Part shown: one piece after another, positions 56,983 through 64,000 of the stretch
Numbering within the stretch: position 1 is the stretch's first letter
Layout of the letters: each line of letters begins with the position of its first letter
Assembly: GCF_001434255.1 (NCBI RefSeq)
Contig: NZ_AZEY01000098.1
Location: 62,001 to 126,000 of the forward strand
Length of the DNA stretch: 64,000 nt
From: Lentilactobacillus diolivorans DSM 14421
GTDB taxonomy: Bacteria > Bacillota > Bacilli > Lactobacillales > Lactobacillaceae
Reading direction: 5' to 3'
Made by a program: the position numbers and the translations under genes
The notes under the pieces: model-generated
Databases searched by the model: none
The model's input: only the letters and a program-made list of their open reading frames with translations
What the model was told of the DNA's origin: nothing

Positions 56983-58446
56983 TTGAAGTGGATTAGAAAA
57001 ATCCTAATTTCAGGATTGATAATTTTTGCGTCGATGTTTTTAATGAATAATATTGCATCCGCAAAATCAGCAGAACATTATACGATTGGTGTGGGGCCAA
57101 CCTTTGTACCATTTGAAATTCAGAATAAGCAAGGATCTTATAATACGAAGCATCCGGGCTTAGATGTTGAAATTTTGCGGGCAATTGCCAAGAAGGAAAA
57201 TTTTACATATACGTTTAAGATTATGAACTTTGCCGGTGCGGTTCAAGCGCTTGAGGGTAATCAGGTAGATGGTGTTATCGCTGCAATGATGGCGACTCCT
57301 GAACGGGCAGAGAAAATTGATTTTTCCAAACCTTATTACAATGTTGGTTTGGCATTAGCCGTTCCTAAAAACAGTGACGTTAAGAGCTACAAAGACTTGA
57401 AAGGAAAGGTAGTGGCTGTTAAAACCGGGTCAACTTCGGAACAATATGCTGAAAGCGTCCAGAAGAAATATGGGTTTCGGGTTCAGCGGTTTAATGATAG
57501 TAACACGGAGTTGAGCAATGTATTAGTTGGTAATTCGGATGCAGCAATTGATTCGACTGCCACATTATTGTACTCGATAAAAAACCACATGAATTTAAAA
57601 TTGGTTGGCGCCGCCAAGAATAAAAATCCAGTTGCTTTTGGTGTTAAAAAGGGTCAAAACGCTGAACTGTTGAAGCGGTTTAACGCTGGCTTGGCCGCCA
57701 TTAAGAAAGATGGCACGTATGCTAAAATTGTCCACTTTTATACTGGTGAAAAGAGTAAGTCAGCGATTCCGGTTGAATCTAAATCGGATCGAACTTACTT
57801 TGGCTTATTAAAGAGTAACTCAACGTCATTTATTAACGGTATCAAAATGACGCTGGAAATTACGGTTGTGGCCATCTTTTTTGCGACGATTATTGGGATC
57901 ATTTTAGGTGTCCTAGGTTCACTGCCAAGTAAACTCTTACGGGGGATTTCATCGACGTATGCGTTTGTTTTTAAGAGTATTCCCGTCATGGTTCTGGCCT
58001 TCTTCGTTTATATTGGGATTCCGAACTTAACAGGTGAAAAAATTCCATTATTTATCGCTGGGGTGATTACCATTGTTATGGAGAACAGCGCCTATACGGC
58101 ATCGTTTGTTAGAGGTGGCATTGAGGCGGTTGATTCAGGACAAATGGAGGCCGCACAGTCGAACGGAATGTCTTATTGGCAGGCAATGCGATACATTGTT
58201 TTACCACAGGCATTGCGAATTATGGCACCGTCGTTCATTAATCAATTTATTATTGCATTGAAAGGAACCTCAGTATTATCGGCCATTGGGGTTGCTGAAT
58301 TAACGCAACAAGGGACCATTATCATTTCACGAAATATGGAGGGCTTTAAAGTCTGGTTGTTAGTATCGCTGATGTATTTGGCCATGATCGGACTATTGTC
58401 TTACCTATCAAACTTGGTGAAGAAGCATTATCAATTGGATAAATAA
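56983..58446 (+). CDS. Amino-acid ABC transporter: fused substrate-binding and permease protein
   Basis: 487 residues from a TTG start (AAGGAG, spacing 8); a GTG at 56974 is too near. A signal peptide (to about residue 28, IASAKSAE) leads into the substrate-binding domain (30-260, HYTIGVGPTFVPFEIQNKQG; PERAEKIDFSKPYY), followed by the HisM-type permease (280-485, MTLEITVVAIFFATIIGI; EAAQSNGMSYWQAMRYIVLPQALR is the EAA loop). GlnPH/GlnP-like fusions take up glutamine, glutamate or basic amino acids. No ATPase gene adjoins, so one elsewhere must serve it. Confidence 0.9.
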   Translation: MKWIRKILISGLIIFASMFLMNNIASAKSAEHYTIGVGPTFVPFEIQNKQGSYNTKHPGLDVEILRAIAKKENFTYTFKIMNFAGAVQALEGNQVDGVIAAMMATPERAEKIDFSKPYYNVGLALAVPKNSDVKSYKDLKGKVVAVKTGSTSEQYAESVQKKYGFRVQRFNDSNTELSNVLVGNSDAAIDSTATLLYSIKNHMNLKLVGAAKNKNPVAFGVKKGQNAELLKRFNAGLAAIKKDGTYAKIVHFYTGEKSKSAIPVESKSDRTYFGLLKSNSTSFINGIKMTLEITVVAIFFATIIGIILGVLGSLPSKLLRGISSTYAFVFKSIPVMVLAFFVYIGIPNLTGEKIPLFIAGVITIVMENSAYTASFVRGGIEAVDSGQMEAAQSNGMSYWQAMRYIVLPQALRIMAPSFINQFIIALKGTSVLSAIGVAELTQQGTIIISRNMEGFKVWLLVSLMYLAMIGLLSYLSNLVKKHYQLDK

Positions 58447-58473
58447 GTAAAATGAGGCTTGATAACAAAATTA

Positions 58474-58525
58474 AAATCGGTAACTAATCAGAAAGTAAGT
58501 GATTGATTAGTTGCCGATTTTTTGG
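58474..58525 (+). terminator. Terminator of the amino-acid ABC gene
   Basis: AATCGGTAACTAATCA pairs with TGATTAGTTGCCGATT followed by TTTT. Confidence 0.88.
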
Positions 58526-58587
58526 GAGATGAAAGGTGATTTATAGGGAAAGTGAACAATCCGTTTTCAATAAATGAGAACTTAAAA

Positions 58588-58621
58588 GAAACCAGTTTTC
58601 ATTTATTGAAAACTGGTTTCT
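58588..58621 (-). terminator. Terminator of the M20 hydrolase pair
   Basis: Minus-strand AGAAACCAGTTTTCA pairs with TGAAAACTGGTTTCTTTT, a few bases after the stop at 58627. Confidence 0.8.
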
Positions 58622-58626
58622 GATGA

Positions 58627-59883
58627 CTATTTTAAATATTGGCTGCCAATTTCTTGATAAGTATCAATCATGTTAAAGTATGTGTTTAAGTCGACATACT
58701 CATCGTGTTGGTGGCTGGTGGTGTTTCCTGGTCCTAAGACAACCACGTCCATTTTAGGATTTACCCGAGTATATTCTGAAGCGTCGGTTCCCAGTGATAC
58801 CCCAATCGTTGGTAAATCAAGTGATTCATGAAGATGGTGTTTCCCGGCTGCTTGCGCAATATCAATAATCTTTGAACCTGGATGGTTAATGACAGGTCGT
58901 TTACTGGCAATTTCAATTGACAGATTGTAGCCAGGTCGCTGATTGAGTTCGGTGATCATTTCATGAAGTTTGTTGATGATTGTCTGGTTATCGAATTCGG
59001 GGATTGTTCGAATTTTAACTTGGAGAGTTGCTTTGTCAGGAATACTGTTAATTTGTTTCCCACCCTGAATAATTGTTGGTGCATAGACTGTCTCACCTAA
59101 AACCGGATCTGAAGCTTTAATCGTTTGATAAAATTGCTTTTCTTTTAAGTAGTAATTAATCAGCATATCAATTGCGTTAACGCCCATTTTAGGCATTGAG
59201 GAATGAGCGGCTTTACCATGCGCCGTTACTTTATACATGAGCCAGCCCTTATGAGCGTAAAAAATAAAATGTTGTTCTGCGGCGCCATTATCGTGGCTGA
59301 CTTGATGAAGCTGGGCTGCTAATTTTGATGGGAACTTAGCCCCGCCGCTGTCAACATAGTCATCTAAACGTTCTTTTGAAACACCGCTGGGTTCACCAAT
59401 TACAACCGCATCCAAGTCATCAACCAAGCCGTCGTCGGCTAAAAGTTTAGAACCGAGTTCACCGACCTCTTCACCCATTGTAACGTAAAGTCGCAATTTT
59501 CCCTTTTTGATTTGATGTGCTTCAATTAATTCAATAAACGCAATTGTTAACCCGGCTGTACCGCCTTTCATGTCAGAAGTGCCCCGACCATACAAACGAT
59601 TATCGCGAACACTGGGTTCGAATGGCGGTGTGGTCCAAGTTGAAAGGGCTCCCTCATGGACAACATCAGCATGACCGGAAAAACCAAGAACCGGGCCAGG
59701 GTTTCCAGTATCAAATTCTGCGACTAAATTATCCCGACCCTCGGCATATTGAACATATTTGGATGGGATACCATGATTAGCTAACAGATCGTGTAAATAG
59801 CTGGTCACTAAATGTTCATTATCGTTAACAGTCCGGAATGAAATGAGATCTTCTAATATTTGTAGTTTTTCACTTTTATCCAT
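58627..59883 (-). CDS. M20-family metallohydrolase, ArgE/DapE type
   Basis: 418 residues. A di-zinc amide hydrolase: metal motifs GFSGHADVVHEG and YGRGTSDMKGG, the glutamate in MGEEVGELGSK, and the C-terminal HQHDEYVD histidine. The family deacylates N-acyl amino acids or succinyl-diaminopimelate; lactobacillar members of this branch are often annotated DapE or ArgE without test. The partner gene encodes an M20D amidohydrolase 5 bases upstream, so a shared peptide or N-acyl amino-acid salvage role is likely. The start is ATG at 59883. Confidence 0.9.
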   Translation of the reverse strand: MDKSEKLQILEDLISFRTVNDNEHLVTSYLHDLLANHGIPSKYVQYAEGRDNLVAEFDTGNPGPVLGFSGHADVVHEGALSTWTTPPFEPSVRDNRLYGRGTSDMKGGTAGLTIAFIELIEAHQIKKGKLRLYVTMGEEVGELGSKLLADDGLVDDLDAVVIGEPSGVSKERLDDYVDSGGAKFPSKLAAQLHQVSHDNGAAEQHFIFYAHKGWLMYKVTAHGKAAHSSMPKMGVNAIDMLINYYLKEKQFYQTIKASDPVLGETVYAPTIIQGGKQINSIPDKATLQVKIRTIPEFDNQTIINKLHEMITELNQRPGYNLSIEIASKRPVINHPGSKIIDIAQAAGKHHLHESLDLPTIGVSLGTDASEYTRVNPKMDVVVLGPGNTTSHQHDEYVDLNTYFNMIDTYQEIGSQYLK

Positions 59884-59888
59884 TATGG

Positions 59889-61058
59889 TTAGTCCCTCTC
59901 AAAACTTTCGTGATGGTTTAATGCATTAAGCAGTGCTAATGCGGCCTGTTCATGATATTTGGCAGCATATTGAAGTCCGTCTGGATTAGCGATCATGTCA
60001 GGATGATGGAGATTTGACTGTCCCTGACTTCCCATGAACGCGTAGCAGCCGGGAACATATTCTTCATAGGTAGCGAAATCGTCGTCAGCATTTGAAGGAA
60101 TTGCGGGGACAACATCCATGAAGGTTTCTGCTGCATGCTGGATAATATCAGTCACGTCTTCATTATTATCAACTGGTGCCGGTCCCTGGTCCCAACTGAT
60201 GGCAGCTGACTGATCATAGGCAGCAGCAGTCTGATTGACAATTTCGTAAAATCGTTTTTTAGCAAGTTTGCGGTCGGTTGCCGAAAAGGCTCGGATAGTT
60301 CCCTTAAAACCAGCCGTCTCAGGAATGACGTTATTGGTGTGACCACCACGAATTTGGCCAACGGTTAATACTAACCGATCCGAGGGTGAAATATTTCTGC
60401 TGACGATGGTTTGCAATAGCATGATAATACTGGCAGTAGCAACAATTGGATCGCGACCAGTCTGTGGCATGGCAGCGTGAGAGCCAATTCCAGTAATCGT
60501 GACGTCAAAATTATCGTTTGAAGCCATCAATTTACCAGTCTTAATGCCCACTGTTCCAACTGGTAGGGTGGGCATATTATGGATGCCTGAAATGGCCTTA
60601 ACATCCTTTAAAACGCCAGCAGCAATCATTTCGACTGCCCCGACGTGTCGTTCTTCACCAGGTTCGAAGATGAAACGAATTCGCCCCTTTAATTGCGATT
60701 CTTGCGTTTTAAGTAATTTTGCGGCACCAAGCAATGCCATGATATGAAAATCATGACCACAGGCATGGGCAACACCAGCAATTTTGGATTGATAAGGCAG
60801 ACCACTCTCCTCTTGAAGGGGCAGTGCATCAATATCTGCTCGCAGTGCGATGATTGGGCCATCGGTTCCAAGTTCCGCAACAACACCACTTTTGATCGGA
60901 AAGTCCAGCAATGGAATTCCGATCCGGGTTAATTCGGCCTTAATTCGTTTGGTTGTCCAAGATTCCTGATGACATAGTTCCGGATGTTCATGGAATTCTT
61001 TAAAAATTCGAATCATCCGTTTATTTAATTCCGGCGGCACTACAGTTTGCCCATTCAT
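59889..61058 (-). CDS. M20D-family amidohydrolase (hippurate hydrolase-like)
   Basis: 389 residues from the ATG at 61058 (AGGAG, spacing 8); an ATG 9 bases earlier is possible. Metal ligands: CGHDFHIMALLGAAKLL, EPGEERHVGA, and the late HHPDM. The branch includes hippurate hydrolase, N-acetyl-diaminopimelate deacetylase (DapL) and amino-acid amide hydrolases. It is the first gene of the two-gene operon. The substrate is not fixed; a role in N-acyl amino-acid or lysine-pathway hydrolysis is inferred. Confidence 0.9.
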   Translation of the reverse strand: MNGQTVVPPELNKRMIRIFKEFHEHPELCHQESWTTKRIKAELTRIGIPLLDFPIKSGVVAELGTDGPIIALRADIDALPLQEESGLPYQSKIAGVAHACGHDFHIMALLGAAKLLKTQESQLKGRIRFIFEPGEERHVGAVEMIAAGVLKDVKAISGIHNMPTLPVGTVGIKTGKLMASNDNFDVTITGIGSHAAMPQTGRDPIVATASIIMLLQTIVSRNISPSDRLVLTVGQIRGGHTNNVIPETAGFKGTIRAFSATDRKLAKKRFYEIVNQTAAAYDQSAAISWDQGPAPVDNNEDVTDIIQHAAETFMDVVPAIPSNADDDFATYEEYVPGCYAFMGSQGQSNLHHPDMIANPDGLQYAAKYHEQAALALLNALNHHESFERD

Positions 61059-61441
61059 GAAGGTCACTCCTAATAATTTTCTAATGCATATTTAATAATA
61101 CACTAAGAGTTCTATTCAGGATAGTCAAGGAAATTAGCTGTTATTATTAATTTTTGATAACTTATTATGTCAAAGCAGGTCAAATGAGTTTATACCAGAA
61201 AGCATAGCTATTTCTATCTATAAACAGACAAAGGAGTGTTTTTTTAATATCGTGTAAAGAAATAATTAAATGACGTGATTGTAAGGGTCATTTAACCCCT
61301 GGATGAAATCCTTGATTTACAATTAAGTTGTATACAAAAAAACAAGAATTAGTTAATTGTTAAGGTTAGCGGCCAAAGTATCTTTTCCGAACCACCCTGA
61401 TATGGTATGTTTGTAGTCAAATAGAACAAGGAGGACCCAAA
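61059..61441 (+). promoter_or_regulatory. Gene-free region before lemA
   Basis: AT-rich divergent promoter region. A weak possible promoter TTTTCC-17-TATGTT ends near 61410, about 30 bases before lemA. Nothing else is recognised; an AAAGGAGTG at 61232 has no start codon behind it. Confidence 0.3.
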
Positions 61442-61993
61442 ATGATATTATTAATTTCTGGAATTATCATCGTCATTATCATTTTCGCCGTGATTGCGTT
61501 GTATAACGGGCTGGTTAATCAGCGAAATCTGGTTGACGAAGCTGCCAGTCAAATCGACGTCCAATTGCAACGACGTGGCGATCTATTGCCCAATTTACTG
61601 GAAACAGTTAAAGGATATGCTAAGCATGAACAGGAAACTTTTACCAAGGTAACTGAAATGCGTTCACAGATTTCTGACCCGAACACGAGTTTAGGTGACA
61701 AAGTAAAAGCTGATAATGAATTGACCGGTGCCTTGAATCATTTGTTTGCCGTTTCAGAAAATTATCCAGAATTAAAAGCAAATCAAAACTTTCTTTCGTT
61801 ACAAGAGGAATTGTCTAATACGGAGAACAAGATCGCTTTTTCTCGGCAAAACTATAACAGCAATGTGATGGCTTATAATAATAAGCTACAGACTTTTCCA
61901 AGTAACTTAGTTGCCAAATTCGGAACCTTCCCTGCCCATAGTTATCTGGAAGTTCCCGAAGCATCTAAAGAAGTTCCTCAAATGAAATTTTAG
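61442..61993 (+). CDS. lemA: LemA-family membrane protein
   Basis: 183 residues. One N-terminal helix (about 3-22), a short outer turn, then the helical LemA domain (AASQIDVQLQRRGDLLPNLLETVKGYAKHEQETF), with the usual NPxL-like PNLLETVKGYAKHE. LemA proteins sit in the membrane with a coiled cytoplasmic part, role uncertain. AAGGAGG precedes the ATG. It is paired with htpX 17 bases downstream, the standard arrangement. Confidence 0.93.
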   Translation: MILLISGIIIVIIIFAVIALYNGLVNQRNLVDEAASQIDVQLQRRGDLLPNLLETVKGYAKHEQETFTKVTEMRSQISDPNTSLGDKVKADNELTGALNHLFAVSENYPELKANQNFLSLQEELSNTENKIAFSRQNYNSNVMAYNNKLQTFPSNLVAKFGTFPAHSYLEVPEASKEVPQMKF

Positions 61994-62010
61994 TTGAAGG
62001 GGGACTGATC

Positions 62011-63012
62011 ATGGATACCATAAATCAGCAGGTTAAACAAAATCGCTACCGCACGTGGTTTGTGATGAGTGGCTTTACTATTCTGATTGCGATCATTGGT
62101 TTTCTGATCGGTTGCATATTTGCGAATCAGAATGATTATTTTGATATTATGATTCCTATTTACACAATGCTGGGCTTTTTGGCTGGAGCAGCGATTTATT
62201 CAGTAATTGTGTACATGAGTGTTACCAATATTTTAATGCGATCAAGTAAGGCTGTTCAATTGCAGGAATCAGATGACCCACAGCTGTTTAATATTGTCAG
62301 TGATCTCGCAATGGTGGCCAACATACCAATGCCGGATATTTACTTAATGGATGACCCGGCACCGAATGCATTTGCGACCGGCCGCGATCCAAAACATGCA
62401 GCAGTTGCCGTTACAAGCGGGTTGCGAAAGATGATGGATCGAGAAGAACTTGAAGGGGTTTTAGCCCACGAAGTTTCTCACATTAAGAATTATGATATTC
62501 GAGTCTCTTCAATCACGGTTGCCCTAACCACCTTTATTGCTGGAGCAGGTGCGACATTAATTATTTTAGGTGTTAGTCTGATGCGTGGCGGTAATTGGAT
62601 GGGATTTTTCGGTGGCAATGATCGTGATAATGACTCAAAGAGCTCCTCTTACTTTTGGCTGGCAGTCTTAGGCTTTGGTTTTATCATCTGGATCGGTGGT
62701 TGGATTATTCGCATTATTGGGGTACCAATCGCACAAATTATGCAGTTTGCGGTTTCCAGACAACGAGAGTCGCTGGCAGATGTTTCCGGCGTTAACCTGA
62801 CGCGTGATCCGCAGGGCTTAATTGACGCGCTAACCCTACTGAAAGATGATACCACTCCAACATCTAATCCGGCGGCTAAAGGGGCGGCTCTTTACATCAA
62901 TGAACCGGTAACGAAACAAGGACGCACGCCGTTTTTAGTTAAAATGTTTGATACGCACCCACCTTTGGATGAACGAATTGCTCGTCTAAAACGGTTGTTG
63001 GGTGAAAATTAA
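62011..63012 (+). CDS. htpX: Membrane zinc protease HtpX
   Basis: 333 residues, integral membrane peptidase of M48 that degrades damaged membrane proteins. Two N-terminal helices, then the zinc site HEVSH (H153, E154, H157) in GVLAHEVSHIKNYD, and the third ligand in FAVSRQRESLADVSG. Two further helices lie near 165-190 and 215-240. The C-terminal THPPLDERIARLKRL is typical. Transcribed with lemA; a terminator follows. No heat-shock (CIRCE) box was recognised upstream. Confidence 0.95.
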   Translation: MDTINQQVKQNRYRTWFVMSGFTILIAIIGFLIGCIFANQNDYFDIMIPIYTMLGFLAGAAIYSVIVYMSVTNILMRSSKAVQLQESDDPQLFNIVSDLAMVANIPMPDIYLMDDPAPNAFATGRDPKHAAVAVTSGLRKMMDREELEGVLAHEVSHIKNYDIRVSSITVALTTFIAGAGATLIILGVSLMRGGNWMGFFGGNDRDNDSKSSSYFWLAVLGFGFIIWIGGWIIRIIGVPIAQIMQFAVSRQRESLADVSGVNLTRDPQGLIDALTLLKDDTTPTSNPAAKGAALYINEPVTKQGRTPFLVKMFDTHPPLDERIARLKRLLGEN

Positions 63013-63030
63013 ATCTATTTTTTGAAAAAT

Positions 63031-63078
63031 AATCTCGTTAAAATGTTAGTTTCCTTGGCATTTAACGGGATTCTTTTA
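63031..63078 (+). terminator. Terminator of lemA-htpX
   Basis: AATCTCGTTAAAATG pairs with CATTTAACGGGATT followed by CTTTT. Confidence 0.78.
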
Positions 63079-63119
63079 TATTAAAGGCCAACTAAAAACG
63101 ATTATTTTTAAAATTTATG

Positions 63120-63148
63120 TTGACAATTAAAATTTCATGGGTTAGATT
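63120..63148 (+). promoter_or_regulatory. Promoter of the T-box operon
   Basis: TTGACA, 17-base spacer, TAGATT, about 30 bases before the leader fold begins. Confidence 0.7.
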
Positions 63149-63177
63149 AAAGTCACATTAAAATTTGATTGAAAGAA

Positions 63178-63443
63178 ATGCAGCGATGAGGAGAGTAACT
63201 TTGCGAAATCATTTCAGGGAGTCCCGTTAAGTGAGAAGGGATAATGAGTCGTTAGGTGAAAGTAACCTCTAAGCAGTAAATGCGAAGAAATGAGTATTTA
63301 CGGTGGGCACCCCTTAAAGTGCTAGCGTATCGTCGTCTTAGACTGTACGCGAAGAGACGATTTGTGTGAGCAGATCGTGAATAAAGGTGGTACCACGCAT
63401 AAGCGCCCTTGATCTTATAAAAAGATCAAGGGCGCTTTTTTTA
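63178..63443 (+). ncRNA. T-box leader, valine type by its specifier
   Basis: Stem I opens at GATGAGGAGAGTAACTTTGCG and closes at CGTTAGGTGAAAGTAACCTC: GAGG pairs with CCTC and ACTTTGCGA with TCGTTAGGT. In the specifier loop GAAAGTAA the codon position (compare GAAAGGCA of the Bacillus subtilis glyQS leader) reads GTA, valine. The T-box AAAGGTGGTACCACGC follows, its UGGU matching an ACCA tRNA end. The terminator is AGCGCCCTTGATCTT / AAGATCAAGGGCGCT plus a T run (63401-63443). Uncharged tRNA(Val) would allow read-through into the next gene. Confidence 0.92.
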
Positions 63444-63478
63444 GTCAAAAATATATTAGAAAATGGAGAGTGATTTTT

Positions 63479-64000
63479 ATGAAGTTCGCAATGATTGGTG
63501 CAGGTGCAATGGGGTTACGTTACGGAATTTTACTGCAGGAGGCCGGCAACGATGTCACGTTTATTGATACTTGGCAACCACATATCGATAAAATCCGTGA
63601 GCAGGGCGGCGTCTACGTTATGCGGGATCATAAAGATCGCCACCTGACAAAGATTAAATTGGAAACTCCTGAAACTTATGATGATGATCCGGATATGCTG
63701 ATTTTCTTCACAAAGCAAATGCAGTTGGAAGATTACCTGAAACGCTGCGAGCACTTCTTTAATGATCGTCAGTATGCCTTTACCTGTATGAATGGGATGG
63801 GCCACATTGAAAAACTGCAGAAGTACTTTGCCGATGACAAAATCATTGGTGGCACTGCTTTAATTGCCACGGTTTTACCAGGTCCCGGTGAAGTTGATTT
63901 TATGGGCAAACGTGGTGCCGGTATGATGAACATGTGCCCGTTGAATGAAAAGCCGGATGACATGTGCTATCAACTATTCAATGAGTTAAAGAAGGCCCAA
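63479..64000 (+). CDS. Ketopantoate reductase/2-hydroxyacid dehydrogenase (PanE/ApbA family), partial
   Basis: 174 residues are visible, cut by the window edge (the family is about 310). The Rossmann start MKFAMIGAGAMGLRYGILL binds NADPH; the N-domain continues to EKLQKYFADDKIIGGTALIAT, where the catalytic-lysine-containing domain would follow. PanE makes pantoate for coenzyme A; in Lactococcus a PanE relative reduces branched-chain 2-oxoacids. Control by a valine T-box fits either, since ketopantoate and 2-oxoisovalerate belong to the valine branch. GGAGAG precedes the ATG. Confidence 0.88.
   Translation, partial: MKFAMIGAGAMGLRYGILLQEAGNDVTFIDTWQPHIDKIREQGGVYVMRDHKDRHLTKIKLETPETYDDDPDMLIFFTKQMQLEDYLKRCEHFFNDRQYAFTCMNGMGHIEKLQKYFADDKIIGGTALIATVLPGPGEVDFMGKRGAGMMNMCPLNEKPDDMCYQLFNELKKAQ

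Noticed and set aside
63234-63290. Serine (AGT) specifier for the T-box
   Set aside because: AGT overlaps the loop, but the helix ends place GTA in the position used by the glyQS specifier; kept as the main alternative.

Overview
The window looks like a chromosome segment of a heterofermentative Lactobacillaceae member, probably of the Lentilactobacillus/Levilactobacillus type. Pointers are the low-GC sequence, the strong AGGAGG-type ribosome binding sites, the sufCDSUB operon, alsS-alsD, a xylose-type sugar symporter, an oleate hydratase, DUF3290-DUF421, an S-layer-like surface protein and a T-box leader. Species cannot be fixed from the sequence alone. No phage, plasmid, CRISPR, rRNA or tRNA genes were seen.

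Layout. 0-2 kb: a two-subunit ABC exporter on the minus strand; one subunit is frameshifted and the other runs off the edge. 2.6-7.6 kb: aldo/keto reductase, Dps, a cluster of small secreted and membrane proteins of unknown function, and an MHS-type transporter. 7.7-13.7 kb: gltB-gltD glutamate synthase. 14.2-21.4 kb: sufC-D-S-U-B, then a SufT-like protein overlapping an Nramp-like transporter. 21.6-23.4 kb: a second cluster of the same unknown small secreted and membrane proteins. 23.5-29.6 kb: HAD phosphatase and MarR, alsS-alsD, sugar symporter. 29.7-34.4 kb: S53 protease, NlpC/P60 hydrolase, DJ-1 protein. 34.8-43.7 kb: BcrA-type ABC system, broken SufD-like gene, DHA2 efflux pump with TetR, DUF3290-DUF421, aminotransferase. 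43.8-48 kb: decayed genes, secreted protein, orphan DinJ antitoxin, S-layer-like protein. 48.3-54.7 kb: two DHA2 transporters flanking a TetR gene, a tiny membrane protein and oleate hydratase. 55.3-64 kb: glutamate dehydrogenase, fused amino-acid ABC subunit, two M20 hydrolases, LemA-HtpX, and a T-box-controlled ketopantoate-reductase-family gene cut by the edge.

Several genes fit one nitrogen and 2-oxoacid theme: GltBD, glutamate dehydrogenase, the aminotransferase, the M20 hydrolases, the amino-acid ABC subunit, AlsS/AlsD and the valine-type T-box gene.

The most unusual content is intergenic. Six loci carry a palindromic repeat of about 110 bp with conserved asymmetric tips and a locus-specific, fully complementary stem. 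Several are followed by tandem copies of one arm at an 84-88 bp period, and one is split by a 140-bp MITE flanked by an 8-bp target duplication. The other candidate system is a pair of unknown small-protein families that occur side by side at two separate loci.
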